DNA of 64,000 bases from Flavobacteriales bacterium (GTDB lineage Bacteria > Bacteroidota > Bacteroidia > CAIKAF01). The stretch lies in NCBI GenBank assembly GCA_022402535.1, contig JAKRSD010000015.1, forward strand, positions 141,641-205,640. Reading direction: 5' to 3'. This document shows positions 1-6,946 of the stretch, in pieces; within the stretch, counting starts at the first letter, position 1; every line of letters begins with the position of its first letter. The notes under the pieces are model-generated. The model had not been told where the DNA came from, did no database searches, and saw nothing but the letters and a program-made list of their open reading frames with translations. The position numbers were made by a program, and so were the translations under genes.

Positions 1-515
1 ATAACGGCACCATGAAACTTGATTTTGAATCGGACGGAAAACCCTTTTCTATAACACTGGGGGCCAAAATAGACCGTGTGGATTTAAAAAAGGGCGTGGC
101 CCGCATTATGGATTATAAAACGGGTGCCGATGAATTGAAATATCCATCGCTGGAAAGCCTTTTTGATACCGAAATTCCACACCGGAATAAAGCCGCTTTT
201 CAGACCTGGCTTTACGGATTGATTTACGGAGAAGAATATCCTGAATATAAACAAATACAGGCGGGAGTTTTCAGTGTGCGTCAGTTGTTTGAAGATCCGG
301 AGTCATTCAGTCCTCTGCTTCGGGTAAAGGCAGACCCAACCAAAAGAAACAGTCCGTTTGTGAATGTGGAAAACCTGTATGATGAAAAAGACGAGTTTAT
401 ACAACGGTTAAAAGACCTTTTTGCGGAAATGTTTTCAGAAAAAGTGCCCTTTACCCAAACGGACGACGTGAATCGTTGTACTACCTGTCCTTACAATGAA
501 ATATGCCGCCGTTAA
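1..515 (+). CDS. PD-(D/E)XK nuclease family protein, C-terminal part (AddB/RecB-like)
   Basis: The reading frame is open from the first bases of the window, so this is the 3' end of a longer gene; the ATG at 12 is probably internal. The fragment shows the RecB-family nuclease core: IDRVD, then MDYKTG (acidic residue and lysine of the PD-(D/E)XK site), and ends in a cysteine cluster CTTCPYNEIC, which in AddB/Cas4-type nucleases helps bind a 4Fe-4S cluster. Known members process double-strand DNA ends for recombination. The helicase-like N-terminal part that would separate AddB from a stand-alone nuclease is not in the window. The stop codon overlaps the stop of the convergent peroxiredoxin gene; the two share the bases TTAA. 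Confidence 0.8.
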   Translation, partial: NGTMKLDFESDGKPFSITLGAKIDRVDLKKGVARIMDYKTGADELKYPSLESLFDTEIPHRNKAAFQTWLYGLIYGEEYPEYKQIQAGVFSVRQLFEDPESFSPLLRVKADPTKRNSPFVNVENLYDEKDEFIQRLKDLFAEMFSEKVPFTQTDDVNRCTTCPYNEICRR

Positions 516-982
516 GCCAGTTTTTCAAGTGTACTTTTGATAGCCGAATAATTGGGCTGATCGCCGGGTGAGGGACAAACTTCCGCGTATTGAACGATTC
601 CGTCTTTATCGATAACAAACGCCGCTCTTTTACTTACGCCTTTCATGCCGAACGCAAATTCTTCAATTTCTATTCCGAATAAACGGATGACTTCTTTGTT
701 GAAATCACTCAACAAATCGAAACTCAGGTTTTGTTGTTTTTTAAACTCTCCCAACGAAAAAAGAGAATCAATTGAAATACCTAAAACCGTACAATTTAAT
801 CGGGTATAGGCTTCCATATTGTCGCGCGCGTTACAAAGCTGTTCGGTACATACGCTTGTAAACGCAAGCGGAAAAAAATGAATCAGCACATTTTTTCCCT
901 GTAAACTTTCTAATGAAATTTCTTTCTTTTCGGTGTTGAATAGGGTGAAGCCGGGGGCTTTTTGTCCTGTAGTGATATTCAT
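512..982 (-). CDS. Peroxiredoxin, AhpC/TSA (PrxQ-like) family
   Basis: Predicted thiol peroxidase of 156 residues that reduces hydrogen peroxide or alkyl hydroperoxides with electrons from thioredoxin. The FFPLAFTSVCTEQLC stretch carries the peroxidatic cysteine (Cys45) in the usual P-x3-T-x2-C setting and a second cysteine five residues on (Cys50), the spacing seen in PrxQ/BCP-type atypical 2-Cys enzymes. The frame extends upstream to 1030, but the ATG at 982 gives the normal family N-terminus (MNITTGQKAPGF). It is convergent with the nuclease gene and overlaps its stop by a few bases. No signal peptide, so cytoplasmic. Confidence 0.9.
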   Translation of the reverse strand: MNITTGQKAPGFTLFNTEKKEISLESLQGKNVLIHFFPLAFTSVCTEQLCNARDNMEAYTRLNCTVLGISIDSLFSLGEFKKQQNLSFDLLSDFNKEVIRLFGIEIEEFAFGMKGVSKRAAFVIDKDGIVQYAEVCPSPGDQPNYSAIKSTLEKLA

Positions 983-1062
983 GGCATTTATTTTGTTTAA
1001 CTTGAACCCAAAGAAATGCTTTTTGTTCAAAAGTTTCCGATTAAATGTAATTTTAACTCATT

Positions 1063-1914
1063 ATGAAAACAATTTCTCTTTCTGCTCTTGCCTTATTTGT
1101 TGTGCTTTTTGTAGCCTGCGGACCTAATCATAATGAACCTGCACATGGTTCACCAACGCCGTTATCCGATTCCACAAATCAGGTGGATGCTCACAATGCA
1201 CAAAATGCATTAGACTATTTAGGCATTTACAAAGGAAATATTCCGGAAGTTGGCGAGGTGCAGATTTCACTTTATGAAAATAATCTGTACTCCTATAAAA
1301 TTATTATAACCCAAAACAACATGCCCGAATTTATTGAGGAAAAGGGAAAATATACCTGGAGCGAAGATGGGAATTATATAACCCTGCAGGCGCAGGATGC
1401 CGCCCCCAATACATACAAAGTGGAAGAAAACCGGTTAATATGGCTAAACGAAAAAGGAGAAGTGATACAAGGTGAAGATGCCGATTTGTATATGCTAAAA
1501 AAACAAACCGAAATAGGTGTAGAAGAACCGGAAGCTGTACAGGAAAAGATGAAACCCGCATCTCCAAAGAAAGATATGCCTTTTTACAACACCCGGTGGG
1601 TTTTGGTTGAACTAAACGGCAAGTCGGTAAAATCTAAAAAAATGAAAGAAGCTTTTTTGGTTTTTGAAGAAAAGGAAAAAAGGGTTTCCGGAAACGGAAG
1701 CTGCAACAGTTTAAATGGGAGTATTGAACTGAAAGAAGGAAACCGCCTTACGTTCGGAAATATTGCGGCCACTAAAATGGCATGCATAGACGATAATGTG
1801 GAAGATGCTTTTTTTGCCATGTTGGGCAAAGTTGATCAATACACCATCAACGGAAATACATTATCGCTAAACAAAGGAAAAATGTCGCCATTAGCCCGTT
1901 TTGAAGGAAAATAA
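1063..1914 (+). CDS. Lipoprotein with NlpE-like N-terminal and META (HslJ-like) C-terminal domains
   Basis: Secreted lipoprotein of 283 residues. The signal peptide ends in the lipobox LFVAC with Cys19 as the lipidation site, followed by a low-complexity linker. Residues about 50-145 (YLGIYKGNIP onwards) resemble the NlpE copper-resistance/envelope-stress domain. Residues about 168-280 contain the META signature: NTRWVLVELNG, GCNSLNG-like NGSCNSLNG, and FGNIAATKMAC. Both domains occur in envelope proteins; the exact role is not known. The next gene (lysoplasmalogenase) starts immediately after the stop codon, so they are probably co-transcribed. Confidence 0.8.
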   Translation: MKTISLSALALFVVLFVACGPNHNEPAHGSPTPLSDSTNQVDAHNAQNALDYLGIYKGNIPEVGEVQISLYENNLYSYKIIITQNNMPEFIEEKGKYTWSEDGNYITLQAQDAAPNTYKVEENRLIWLNEKGEVIQGEDADLYMLKKQTEIGVEEPEAVQEKMKPASPKKDMPFYNTRWVLVELNGKSVKSKKMKEAFLVFEEKEKRVSGNGSCNSLNGSIELKEGNRLTFGNIAATKMACIDDNVEDAFFAMLGKVDQYTINGNTLSLNKGKMSPLARFEGK

Positions 1915-2673
1915 ATGAAACGAATATTCAATATATTATTGGTTTTATTTTTTTCGATCGTTGGAATAGAGCTCTTTTCAGAAGCAATGCATTGGAAAAA
2001 TTTGATGTTTTATTCCAAACCGTTTATTCTTCCTTTGCTGGCGTTGCTTTTTTGGATTAAGTCTTTTCAGATACCGATTAATATACGGTGGTTAATTATG
2101 GGGTCGTTTGTGTTTGCTTGGATTGGAGATGTTTCGTTGCTGCTTACTCCACAAGATATACATGATACTGAAATAGCAGGAGTACCCAAAAGCAAATATT
2201 ATTTTTTGTTGGGTTTGTCCGCTTTTTTAATCAGACATCTTTTTATTTTTCCTGTATTCTCAAAACCTGTATCAGGTTCATCGGAAACACTTTTCAAAAC
2301 TAAGAAAATCTACTTTTTGCCTTTGTTGTTATATTTTATTTTGATGAATGTAATTATTGCTCCGGCAGTATATCAAAATCCCGATAAAAGTATAGCCACT
2401 ATACCTGTAATAGTTTATTCTGCGATTCTGGTATCCATGGTTGCTTTTGCTCTGAATAGATACAATGCGGTTTCGGCGAAAAGCTTCAGCATGGTGTTCT
2501 TTGGAGCGCTGTTGTTTTTATTTTCCGATTCGTTAATCGGAATTAATTTTCTGGCATTAAAAACACCTATGCCCTATGCCGGATTCGTAATTTTTTTCAC
2601 GTATATCGTATCGGAAGTTCTTATTATCTTCGGATTATTGGAAGAGTATAAGCCTGTTTCAACTTCAAGATGA
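1915..2673 (+). CDS. Lysoplasmalogenase (YhhN family) membrane protein
   Basis: Polytopic membrane protein of 252 residues with about eight hydrophobic segments. The conserved family stretches FAWIGDVSLL (acidic residue in a membrane helix) and FGALLFLFSDSLIGIN are visible. Known YhhN/TMEM86 members hydrolyse the vinyl-ether bond of lysoplasmalogens; whether this organism makes plasmalogens cannot be told from the window. The ATG directly follows the TAA of the NlpE/META lipoprotein gene. Its 3' end overlaps the convergent gene by nine bases. Confidence 0.8.
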   Translation: MKRIFNILLVLFFSIVGIELFSEAMHWKNLMFYSKPFILPLLALLFWIKSFQIPINIRWLIMGSFVFAWIGDVSLLLTPQDIHDTEIAGVPKSKYYFLLGLSAFLIRHLFIFPVFSKPVSGSSETLFKTKKIYFLPLLLYFILMNVIIAPAVYQNPDKSIATIPVIVYSAILVSMVAFALNRYNAVSAKSFSMVFFGALLFLFSDSLIGINFLALKTPMPYAGFVIFFTYIVSEVLIIFGLLEEYKPVSTSR

Positions 2674-3225
2674 TTTTTTCGTTTTCAATCTGAAATGATA
2701 GGCCAATCCGGCAGAAAATCGCAATTCATGTAAGGGTTGTGAGGTTTGTTCTCTCCCATTAAAATTTCCGGCAACACCCTGCACTTTTAAAAATAAATGG
2801 AACAATGGTCCTGTGTAAATATTTACGCCTGCTGAGGCCGACATTACCGGGATAACCGATAACGCATTGTTTCTTTCGCCTACCAGCGACGCCCCCGGAT
2901 GAAATCCGATAAAGGGATCTATCCGCCCGGTTTTTACAGGATGTACAGCTATACCGGCAAAAACAGAATGATTGTGTTTAAGTACGTCTGACCGGATCGG
3001 GATATGGTACCAAACCTGTCCGCCCAGGGTAACCCGGTCGTGCAGAAACCAGTCGGTATCGCCTTGTACATAAGCAGTAAATATACCGGGAGCAAAACGA
3101 TATCCTCCGGCCAGGTTACCTTGAAACAATACCATCCCTTTTCTGCCCGTCTCCGCGTTTTGTCCCAGCAATCCGGTAAAAGAGAAAATTAAAAATACAG
3201 CCATCATTATCCTTTTGGTTTCCAT
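2665..3225 (-). CDS. Hypothetical outer-membrane-type protein
   Basis: Protein of 186 residues with a signal peptide (hydrophobic MMAVFLIFSFTGLLGQ) and then alternating polar/aromatic strands typical of small outer-membrane beta-barrels, ending in LAYHFRLKTKK. No recognised family. It overlaps the upstream gene (3207-3857, same strand, also barrel-like) by 19 bases, so the two are probably translated from one mRNA and may be related or work together. Confidence 0.6.
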   Translation of the reverse strand: METKRIMMAVFLIFSFTGLLGQNAETGRKGMVLFQGNLAGGYRFAPGIFTAYVQGDTDWFLHDRVTLGGQVWYHIPIRSDVLKHNHSVFAGIAVHPVKTGRIDPFIGFHPGASLVGERNNALSVIPVMSASAGVNIYTGPLFHLFLKVQGVAGNFNGREQTSQPLHELRFSAGLAYHFRLKTKKSS

Positions 3226-3857
3226 AAACGGGCAATTTTATAATTAGCACTTATACTGATCAGCAGGTGGCCTTCCCATCCCGCATTTTTATGTTTTTCT
3301 ATTTCCACATCTTCTCCGTGTATGTGGGCATGCAATTCGGGTCCCAGATGAAGCATGTATTGGCATTTGAGTGAGATGTCAAAACGGGGTGTTATATTAA
3401 AGTGGGTTCCCAATCCGGCCTGTACTGCCGAACTTCCGCGTTGTTGTCGTTCTTGTGGGCGATTCACGGGTGTAATGCGGGTATGATCAAAACAATGCCC
3501 GGCCACAATGAAGGGAGTTACCGGACGGGTAAAGTTTTTGGTTTTTATCAGATAATACATCACCGACCAGCCAATGTGATAATCTCTCCGGTAGGCTTTT
3601 TTCTGAATGTCAGTATGCAGATAATCAAAATACCATTCCGTATTTATGCGGTCTGTCAGCTGAAGTCTGAAATGCCCCCCGCTCCCGATGCCGGTTTCAT
3701 CAAATTTTCCGTGGCTGAATGTGCTTACCGTGGAGCGTACACCCAAACTTAAATTCCCCCCGGAATCAAACAGACTCCGGAACGGTTTTTTTTGTGCAAA
3801 AACTCCACAGGGAATAAATAAAAAGAGCATTAAACAGGCTGCTTTTAACGTTTTCAT
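3207..3857 (-). CDS. Hypothetical outer-membrane beta-barrel-like protein
   Basis: Protein of 216 residues. The N-terminus is a signal peptide (MLFLFIPCGVFAQ), and the rest has repeated short amphipathic strands (GGHFRLQLTDRINTEWYFDY; FDISLKCQYMLHLG) in the pattern of an outer-membrane barrel protein. It contains a histidine-rich loop (LHAHIHGEDVEIEKHKN) that could bind a metal, but this is speculation. First gene of a two-gene unit with the 2665-3225 gene. No specific family recognised. Confidence 0.6.
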   Translation of the reverse strand: MKTLKAACLMLFLFIPCGVFAQKKPFRSLFDSGGNLSLGVRSTVSTFSHGKFDETGIGSGGHFRLQLTDRINTEWYFDYLHTDIQKKAYRRDYHIGWSVMYYLIKTKNFTRPVTPFIVAGHCFDHTRITPVNRPQERQQRGSSAVQAGLGTHFNITPRFDISLKCQYMLHLGPELHAHIHGEDVEIEKHKNAGWEGHLLISISANYKIARLWKPKG

Positions 3858-3955
3858 GGTGTAAAAAATAAGCGGAAACCTGTTTCATATTATTCGGAGT
3901 TGTTTTCTATTAACCCATTTGGGTCTCCGAATATTGTATAAAAAGTAGTATCTAT

Positions 3956-4399
3956 TTACAAATACCTCACCTTGAGGGTGCTTATGGTGGTTTTGCCTTC
4001 GGTGACGGTAACGGCAAATGATTTGAATTTGGGTTTCATAAAACCCGTGTGATAATAATCTGAAAAACCAAACCCTTCTTCGGGCATTCCATACCAGGTA
4101 TATTCCATTTTTCCGTCGGCATTTTCATCATCCAGCATGGTTATCCCATAAACTCCGGGAGGCAAATCCAGATTAACTTTTAAAGTACCGTTGGTTACAT
4201 TGTTTCCTTTAGGAAAAGTTTTATTCAGAAATGGGGTTTCTTTGTCAAACGTAGCCTGGTCTTTATAAATTCCCAATACCACATTTCCTTTTGATGATTT
4301 AAGATTGGTTATGCTGAGTGATACACTCTGTGCATTAATATGAAATGCAGAAATCGAATAAGCGATGATGACTAATATGGAGTGGATTAATAGTTTCAT
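3956..4399 (-). CDS. DUF2141 domain-containing secreted protein
   Basis: Protein of 147 residues with an N-terminal signal peptide (about residues 1-24, ending HINAQ) and a single beta-rich DUF2141 domain. Characteristic stretches are SSKGNVVLGIYKD, PPGVYGITMLDDENADGKMEYTW and GMPEEGFGFSDY. The family is common in Bacteroidota and others and has no established function. Stands alone, upstream of tRNA-Leu in map order, with about 100 bases of AT-rich DNA before it. Confidence 0.8.
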   Translation of the reverse strand: MKLLIHSILVIIAYSISAFHINAQSVSLSITNLKSSKGNVVLGIYKDQATFDKETPFLNKTFPKGNNVTNGTLKVNLDLPPGVYGITMLDDENADGKMEYTWYGMPEEGFGFSDYYHTGFMKPKFKSFAVTVTEGKTTISTLKVRYL

Positions 4400-4448
4400 A
4401 AAGTGTATAACATCAGGTTAGGGGAAATGTTTTTTGAATAATAAAAAT

Positions 4449-4478
4449 AAAAAAAAGTCCATAAAAATGGACTTTTTG
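4449..4478 (-). terminator. Rho-independent terminator after tRNA-Leu
   Basis: Read on the minus strand, the bases immediately after the tRNA form the inverted repeat AAAAAGTCCA / TGGACTTTTT around a short T-rich loop, followed by a run of T. Position and shape fit a terminator for the tRNA transcript. Confidence 0.8.
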
Positions 4479-4560
4479 TGACCTGGGGGGGACTTGAACC
4501 CCCACGAGTTGCCTCATACGCCCCTCAAACGTACGTGTCTACCAATTCCACCACCAGGCC
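4479..4560 (-). tRNA. tRNA-Leu (anticodon GAG)
   Basis: An 82-base cloverleaf on the minus strand. The acceptor arm GGCCTGG pairs with CCAGGTC (one G-T pair). The D-loop region is TGGTAGACAC. The anticodon stem TACGT/GCGTA holds the loop TTGAGGG with anticodon GAG. A variable arm follows, and the T-arm is GGGGGTTCAAGTCCCCC. The discriminator base is A and CCA is not encoded. It lies 12 bases after the adk stop, so it may be processed from the hpt-adk transcript or have its own promoter inside adk. Confidence 0.95.
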
Positions 4561-4572
4561 GGCGGTTTTACG

Positions 4573-5151
4573 TCAGGCTTTCGCCTCTTCAACGCGGGCG
4601 CAAATATCAGAAAAAATCTGTTCTATTTCGCCTATGCCGTTTACAATTTTTACTTTTCCGCTCGCGGCATAAAAATCTTTCAACGGAAAGGTTTCATTTT
4701 TATATACCTCAATACGGTTGCGAATTACTGATTCATCGGCATCATCGCTCCGGCCCGAAACTTCGGCACGCATTTTCAGCCGTTTTACTAATTCTTCTTC
4801 TTCCACTTCCAGTGAAATAACCGAAGAAATAGAAGTGCCTTTTTCACTTAGGAATGCATTTAATGCTTCGGCTTGTGGAATGGTACGCGGAAATCCGTCA
4901 AAAATAAAGCCCTTGGCTCCGCTGTTTTTTTCTACTTCGCCTCTGAGCATACCAATCGTTACTTCATCGGGTACCAGTTGGCCCTTATCTATATAACTTT
5001 TGGCCAGAACACCCAGTTCGGTTCCGCCTTTTATATTGGCTCTGAAAATATCTCCTGTTGATAAATGAACCAGTCCGAAATGTTCGGCCACTTTTACGGA
5101 TTGAGTTCCTTTTCCTGCGCCCGGAGGGCCAAATAATATCAGGTTTAACAT
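4573..5151 (-). CDS. adk: Adenylate kinase
   Basis: Enzyme of 192 residues that interconverts ATP + AMP and 2 ADP. The P-loop is GPPGAGKGTQ at residues 8-17. Other family marks are STGDIFR, the FDGFPRT stretch of the AMP-binding region, and a short lid (GRSDDADES) without the four zinc cysteines of long-lid enzymes. It follows hpt by four bases on the same strand, so the pair forms a purine salvage/energy-balance operon, with tRNA-Leu downstream. Confidence 0.97.
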   Translation of the reverse strand: MLNLILFGPPGAGKGTQSVKVAEHFGLVHLSTGDIFRANIKGGTELGVLAKSYIDKGQLVPDEVTIGMLRGEVEKNSGAKGFIFDGFPRTIPQAEALNAFLSEKGTSISSVISLEVEEEELVKRLKMRAEVSGRSDDADESVIRNRIEVYKNETFPLKDFYAASGKVKIVNGIGEIEQIFSDICARVEEAKA

Positions 5152-5155
5152 AATG

Positions 5156-5704
5156 CTATGGTTTCACTTTATAAATATCGGGCAAATTGCGCCCAAGTTC
5201 GTTATAATCTAATCCATACCCCACAATAAAATCATTCGGTATGGAAAGGGCAGTATAATCAATGTTTCTATCGCCCTTATAAGTATCAGGTTTTAAAAGA
5301 AGAGTACAAATTTTTAAGGATGCCGGCTCGTCCTTCTCAATACGTTCAAAAAGCTTTTGCATGGTTAATCCCGTGTCTACAATATCTTCCAGAATAATTA
5401 CCTCTTTCCCTTTCAGGTTTTCGCTGAGGTCGGTAACCAAACTCACGGACCCCTGCGATTCCATCCCATGATAAGATTTCGCTCTGATAAAAGTAACCGT
5501 ACAGGCAACCGTAATATGTTTCAGCAGGTCAGATGTGAACATAAAAGCCCCGTTCAACACAGAAACAAATTTAACTTCGCGTCCGGCATAATCCGTATTG
5601 ATTTTCACCGCCACTTGTTTCACCGCCTCTGAAATTTGGGCATGAGTCAGGTATTTCTCGAAAGAAATGCCCAATAGCGATATTTCAGAAGCTCCTGTTT
5701 TCAT
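5156..5704 (-). CDS. hpt: Hypoxanthine phosphoribosyltransferase
   Basis: Purine salvage enzyme of 182 residues that makes IMP (and usually GMP) from the base and PRPP. The PRPP-binding loop VIILEDIVDTGLTM, the FVSVLNGAFMF region and the C-terminal purine contact DFIVGYGLDYNE are all present. A TACCTTTG promoter box lies only a few bases before the ATG. The gene is followed four bases later by adk. Confidence 0.96.
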   Translation of the reverse strand: MKTGASEISLLGISFEKYLTHAQISEAVKQVAVKINTDYAGREVKFVSVLNGAFMFTSDLLKHITVACTVTFIRAKSYHGMESQGSVSLVTDLSENLKGKEVIILEDIVDTGLTMQKLFERIEKDEPASLKICTLLLKPDTYKGDRNIDYTALSIPNDFIVGYGLDYNELGRNLPDIYKVKP

Positions 5705-5708
5705 GGCG

Positions 5709-5716
5709 CAAAGGTA
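5709..5716 (-). promoter_or_regulatory. Bacteroidota -7 box (TACCTTTG) before hpt
   Basis: Minus-strand TACCTTTG matches the TAnnTTTG consensus of Bacteroidota housekeeping promoters. It ends about five bases before the hpt ATG, so the transcript would be leaderless or nearly so. No good -33 TTG is visible at the normal distance. Confidence 0.5.
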
Positions 5717-5750
5717 ACAATTCCGGGATATTATCTTTTCGATGTCGGAT

Positions 5751-5993
5751 TTACTGTCCGCATTCCCATAGGTCGGTAGAGTCTCCGGGAACCGGATCTA
5801 TCAGGTAGATATTTCCATTTTCGGGACATACTTTCTGGGTGCCTATGAAGTACGTTCCGTTTCCGCCGGGAACCGGAGCATATTTTCTACATGTATAACA
5901 TTCCTTTTTAACACAGCCTGAAGCCAATAAGGATATCAGAAAAACGCCTGTAAATGTTTTGAAAATTGTACTTTTTGCACGCATCATTATCAT
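5751..5993 (-). CDS. Small cysteine-rich lipoprotein, hypothetical
   Basis: Eighty-residue protein with a lipoprotein signal (GVFLISLLASGC, lipidated Cys27) followed by a short tail with further cysteines (CYTC, KVCPENG, LWECGQ), so disulphides are likely outside the cytoplasm. No recognised family. Its ATG overlaps the stop codon of the upstream membrane-protein gene by one base (TAATG), which suggests translational coupling. Starts at the first, third or fourth codon are all possible (MIMM). Confidence 0.6.
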   Translation of the reverse strand: MIMMRAKSTIFKTFTGVFLISLLASGCVKKECYTCRKYAPVPGGNGTYFIGTQKVCPENGNIYLIDPVPGDSTDLWECGQ

Positions 5994-6406
5994 TATAAAG
6001 CCCCTTCAAAATATATACCTTCCGGAGATATATAATAAGCCAAAAGCCGGCCCAGCATGGCTATCCATACCAAAAAGTAAAAGCCCATCGGAAGTACGGA
6101 AAACCATGAAATTTCAACATCATCCAGTCGTTTTTTTATGTTGCGGGCAATGGTGAGCCATGCATAAAAATAAGCAATAACACTGACCAGCAATAACCAC
6201 GAAGAAGAGGTGAGCACCCAGGGCCAGGTGGCTATAGACAACAACCGGTAAGTCCCGTCGGCCAGATAATGATAGGCCTGAATGCAGATTCCTGTTAGAA
6301 TGTAAAGTAATATGCCGAGATGAGCCACATAATACGACGGCTCAAAAATGATGGGTTTACGCTTTTCTTCCTGATCAAAAAGAGAGACCGGTTTTTGATT
6401 TTCCAT
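5993..6406 (-). CDS. Hypothetical membrane protein (three to four TM segments)
   Basis: Protein of 137 residues with hydrophobic segments around residues 27-45, 60-88 and 99-125, and a charged N-terminus. The family is not recognised. It sits between the bacilliredoxin gene (nine bases upstream) and the small lipoprotein gene (one-base overlap), all on the minus strand, so the three probably form an operon. Confidence 0.65.
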   Translation of the reverse strand: MENQKPVSLFDQEEKRKPIIFEPSYYVAHLGILLYILTGICIQAYHYLADGTYRLLSIATWPWVLTSSSWLLLVSVIAYFYAWLTIARNIKKRLDDVEISWFSVLPMGFYFLVWIAMLGRLLAYYISPEGIYFEGAL

Positions 6407-6415
6407 CTGTATCTA

Positions 6416-6832
6416 TTAACAGAATTGGTCGTAGCAGGCTTTCAGATGCTCGGCAATCATATCTGCACTGCGGCCTTCGATCATATATCTTTCCACAAAA
6501 TGAACCAGTTCGCCATTTTTGAAGATAGCAATGGAAGGTGACGAAGGAGGATAAGGCAGCATGTAACTGCGTGCCGTTTCGGTAGCTTCGCGGTCTACAC
6601 CTGCAAATACGGTTGCCAGTTTATTGGGTGTTTTGCTGTGGGTTAGGGATTTGAGCACACCGGGGCGGGCCGTTCCTGCCGCACATCCGCAAACCGAATT
6701 GATAACCATCAGCGAAACTCCGTTACCGGCTTCACTAAAAAAGTTTTTTACGTCTTCTGAAGACTCTAAAGATTCAAAACCGTTATCGGTAAGCTGCCCG
6801 CGGCAGGGATTTACTATTTCTTGTGGATACAT
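6416..6832 (-). CDS. BrxA/BrxB-family bacilliredoxin (YphP/YqiW)
   Basis: Thioredoxin-fold protein of 138 residues. The family active site CGC is at residues 48-50 in MVINSVCGCAAGTARPG, and the conserved PPSSPSIA and LVHFVERYMIEGR stretches follow. In Firmicutes these proteins remove bacillithiol from mixed disulphides; in Bacteroidota the thiol partner is less certain. A TAATTTTG promoter box lies about 40 bases upstream and is divergent from the M16 protease promoter. First gene of a likely three-gene unit. Confidence 0.88.
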   Translation of the reverse strand: MYPQEIVNPCRGQLTDNGFESLESSEDVKNFFSEAGNGVSLMVINSVCGCAAGTARPGVLKSLTHSKTPNKLATVFAGVDREATETARSYMLPYPPSSPSIAIFKNGELVHFVERYMIEGRSADMIAEHLKACYDQFC

Positions 6833-6873
6833 ACTTCTTGAATTGATAAAATGAACATTATACTTTCAGCCGA

Positions 6874-6881
6874 CAAAATTA
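6874..6881 (-). promoter_or_regulatory. -7 box (TAATTTTG) for the bacilliredoxin unit
   Basis: Minus-strand TAATTTTG fits TAnnTTTG, 41 bases before the bacilliredoxin ATG, and is divergent from the box at 6894-6901. Confidence 0.45.
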
Positions 6882-6893
6882 ACCAAATACTTT

Positions 6894-6901
6894 TAGCTTT
6901 G
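6894..6901 (+). promoter_or_regulatory. -7 box (TAGCTTTG) for the M16 protease
   Basis: TAGCTTTG fits TAnnTTTG and ends 45 bases before the ATG at 6947. It supports that ATG over the upstream ATG at 6851. Confidence 0.5.
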
Positions 6902-6946
6902 TTTTTAAATGGCATAATACCAAAATCAGGAAAAAAGAGTAAAAAC

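Noticed and set aside
6851..6946. Upstream ATG extension of the M16 protease
   Set aside because: It would place a promoter box inside the coding region and bury the signal peptide; the ATG at 6947 fits better.
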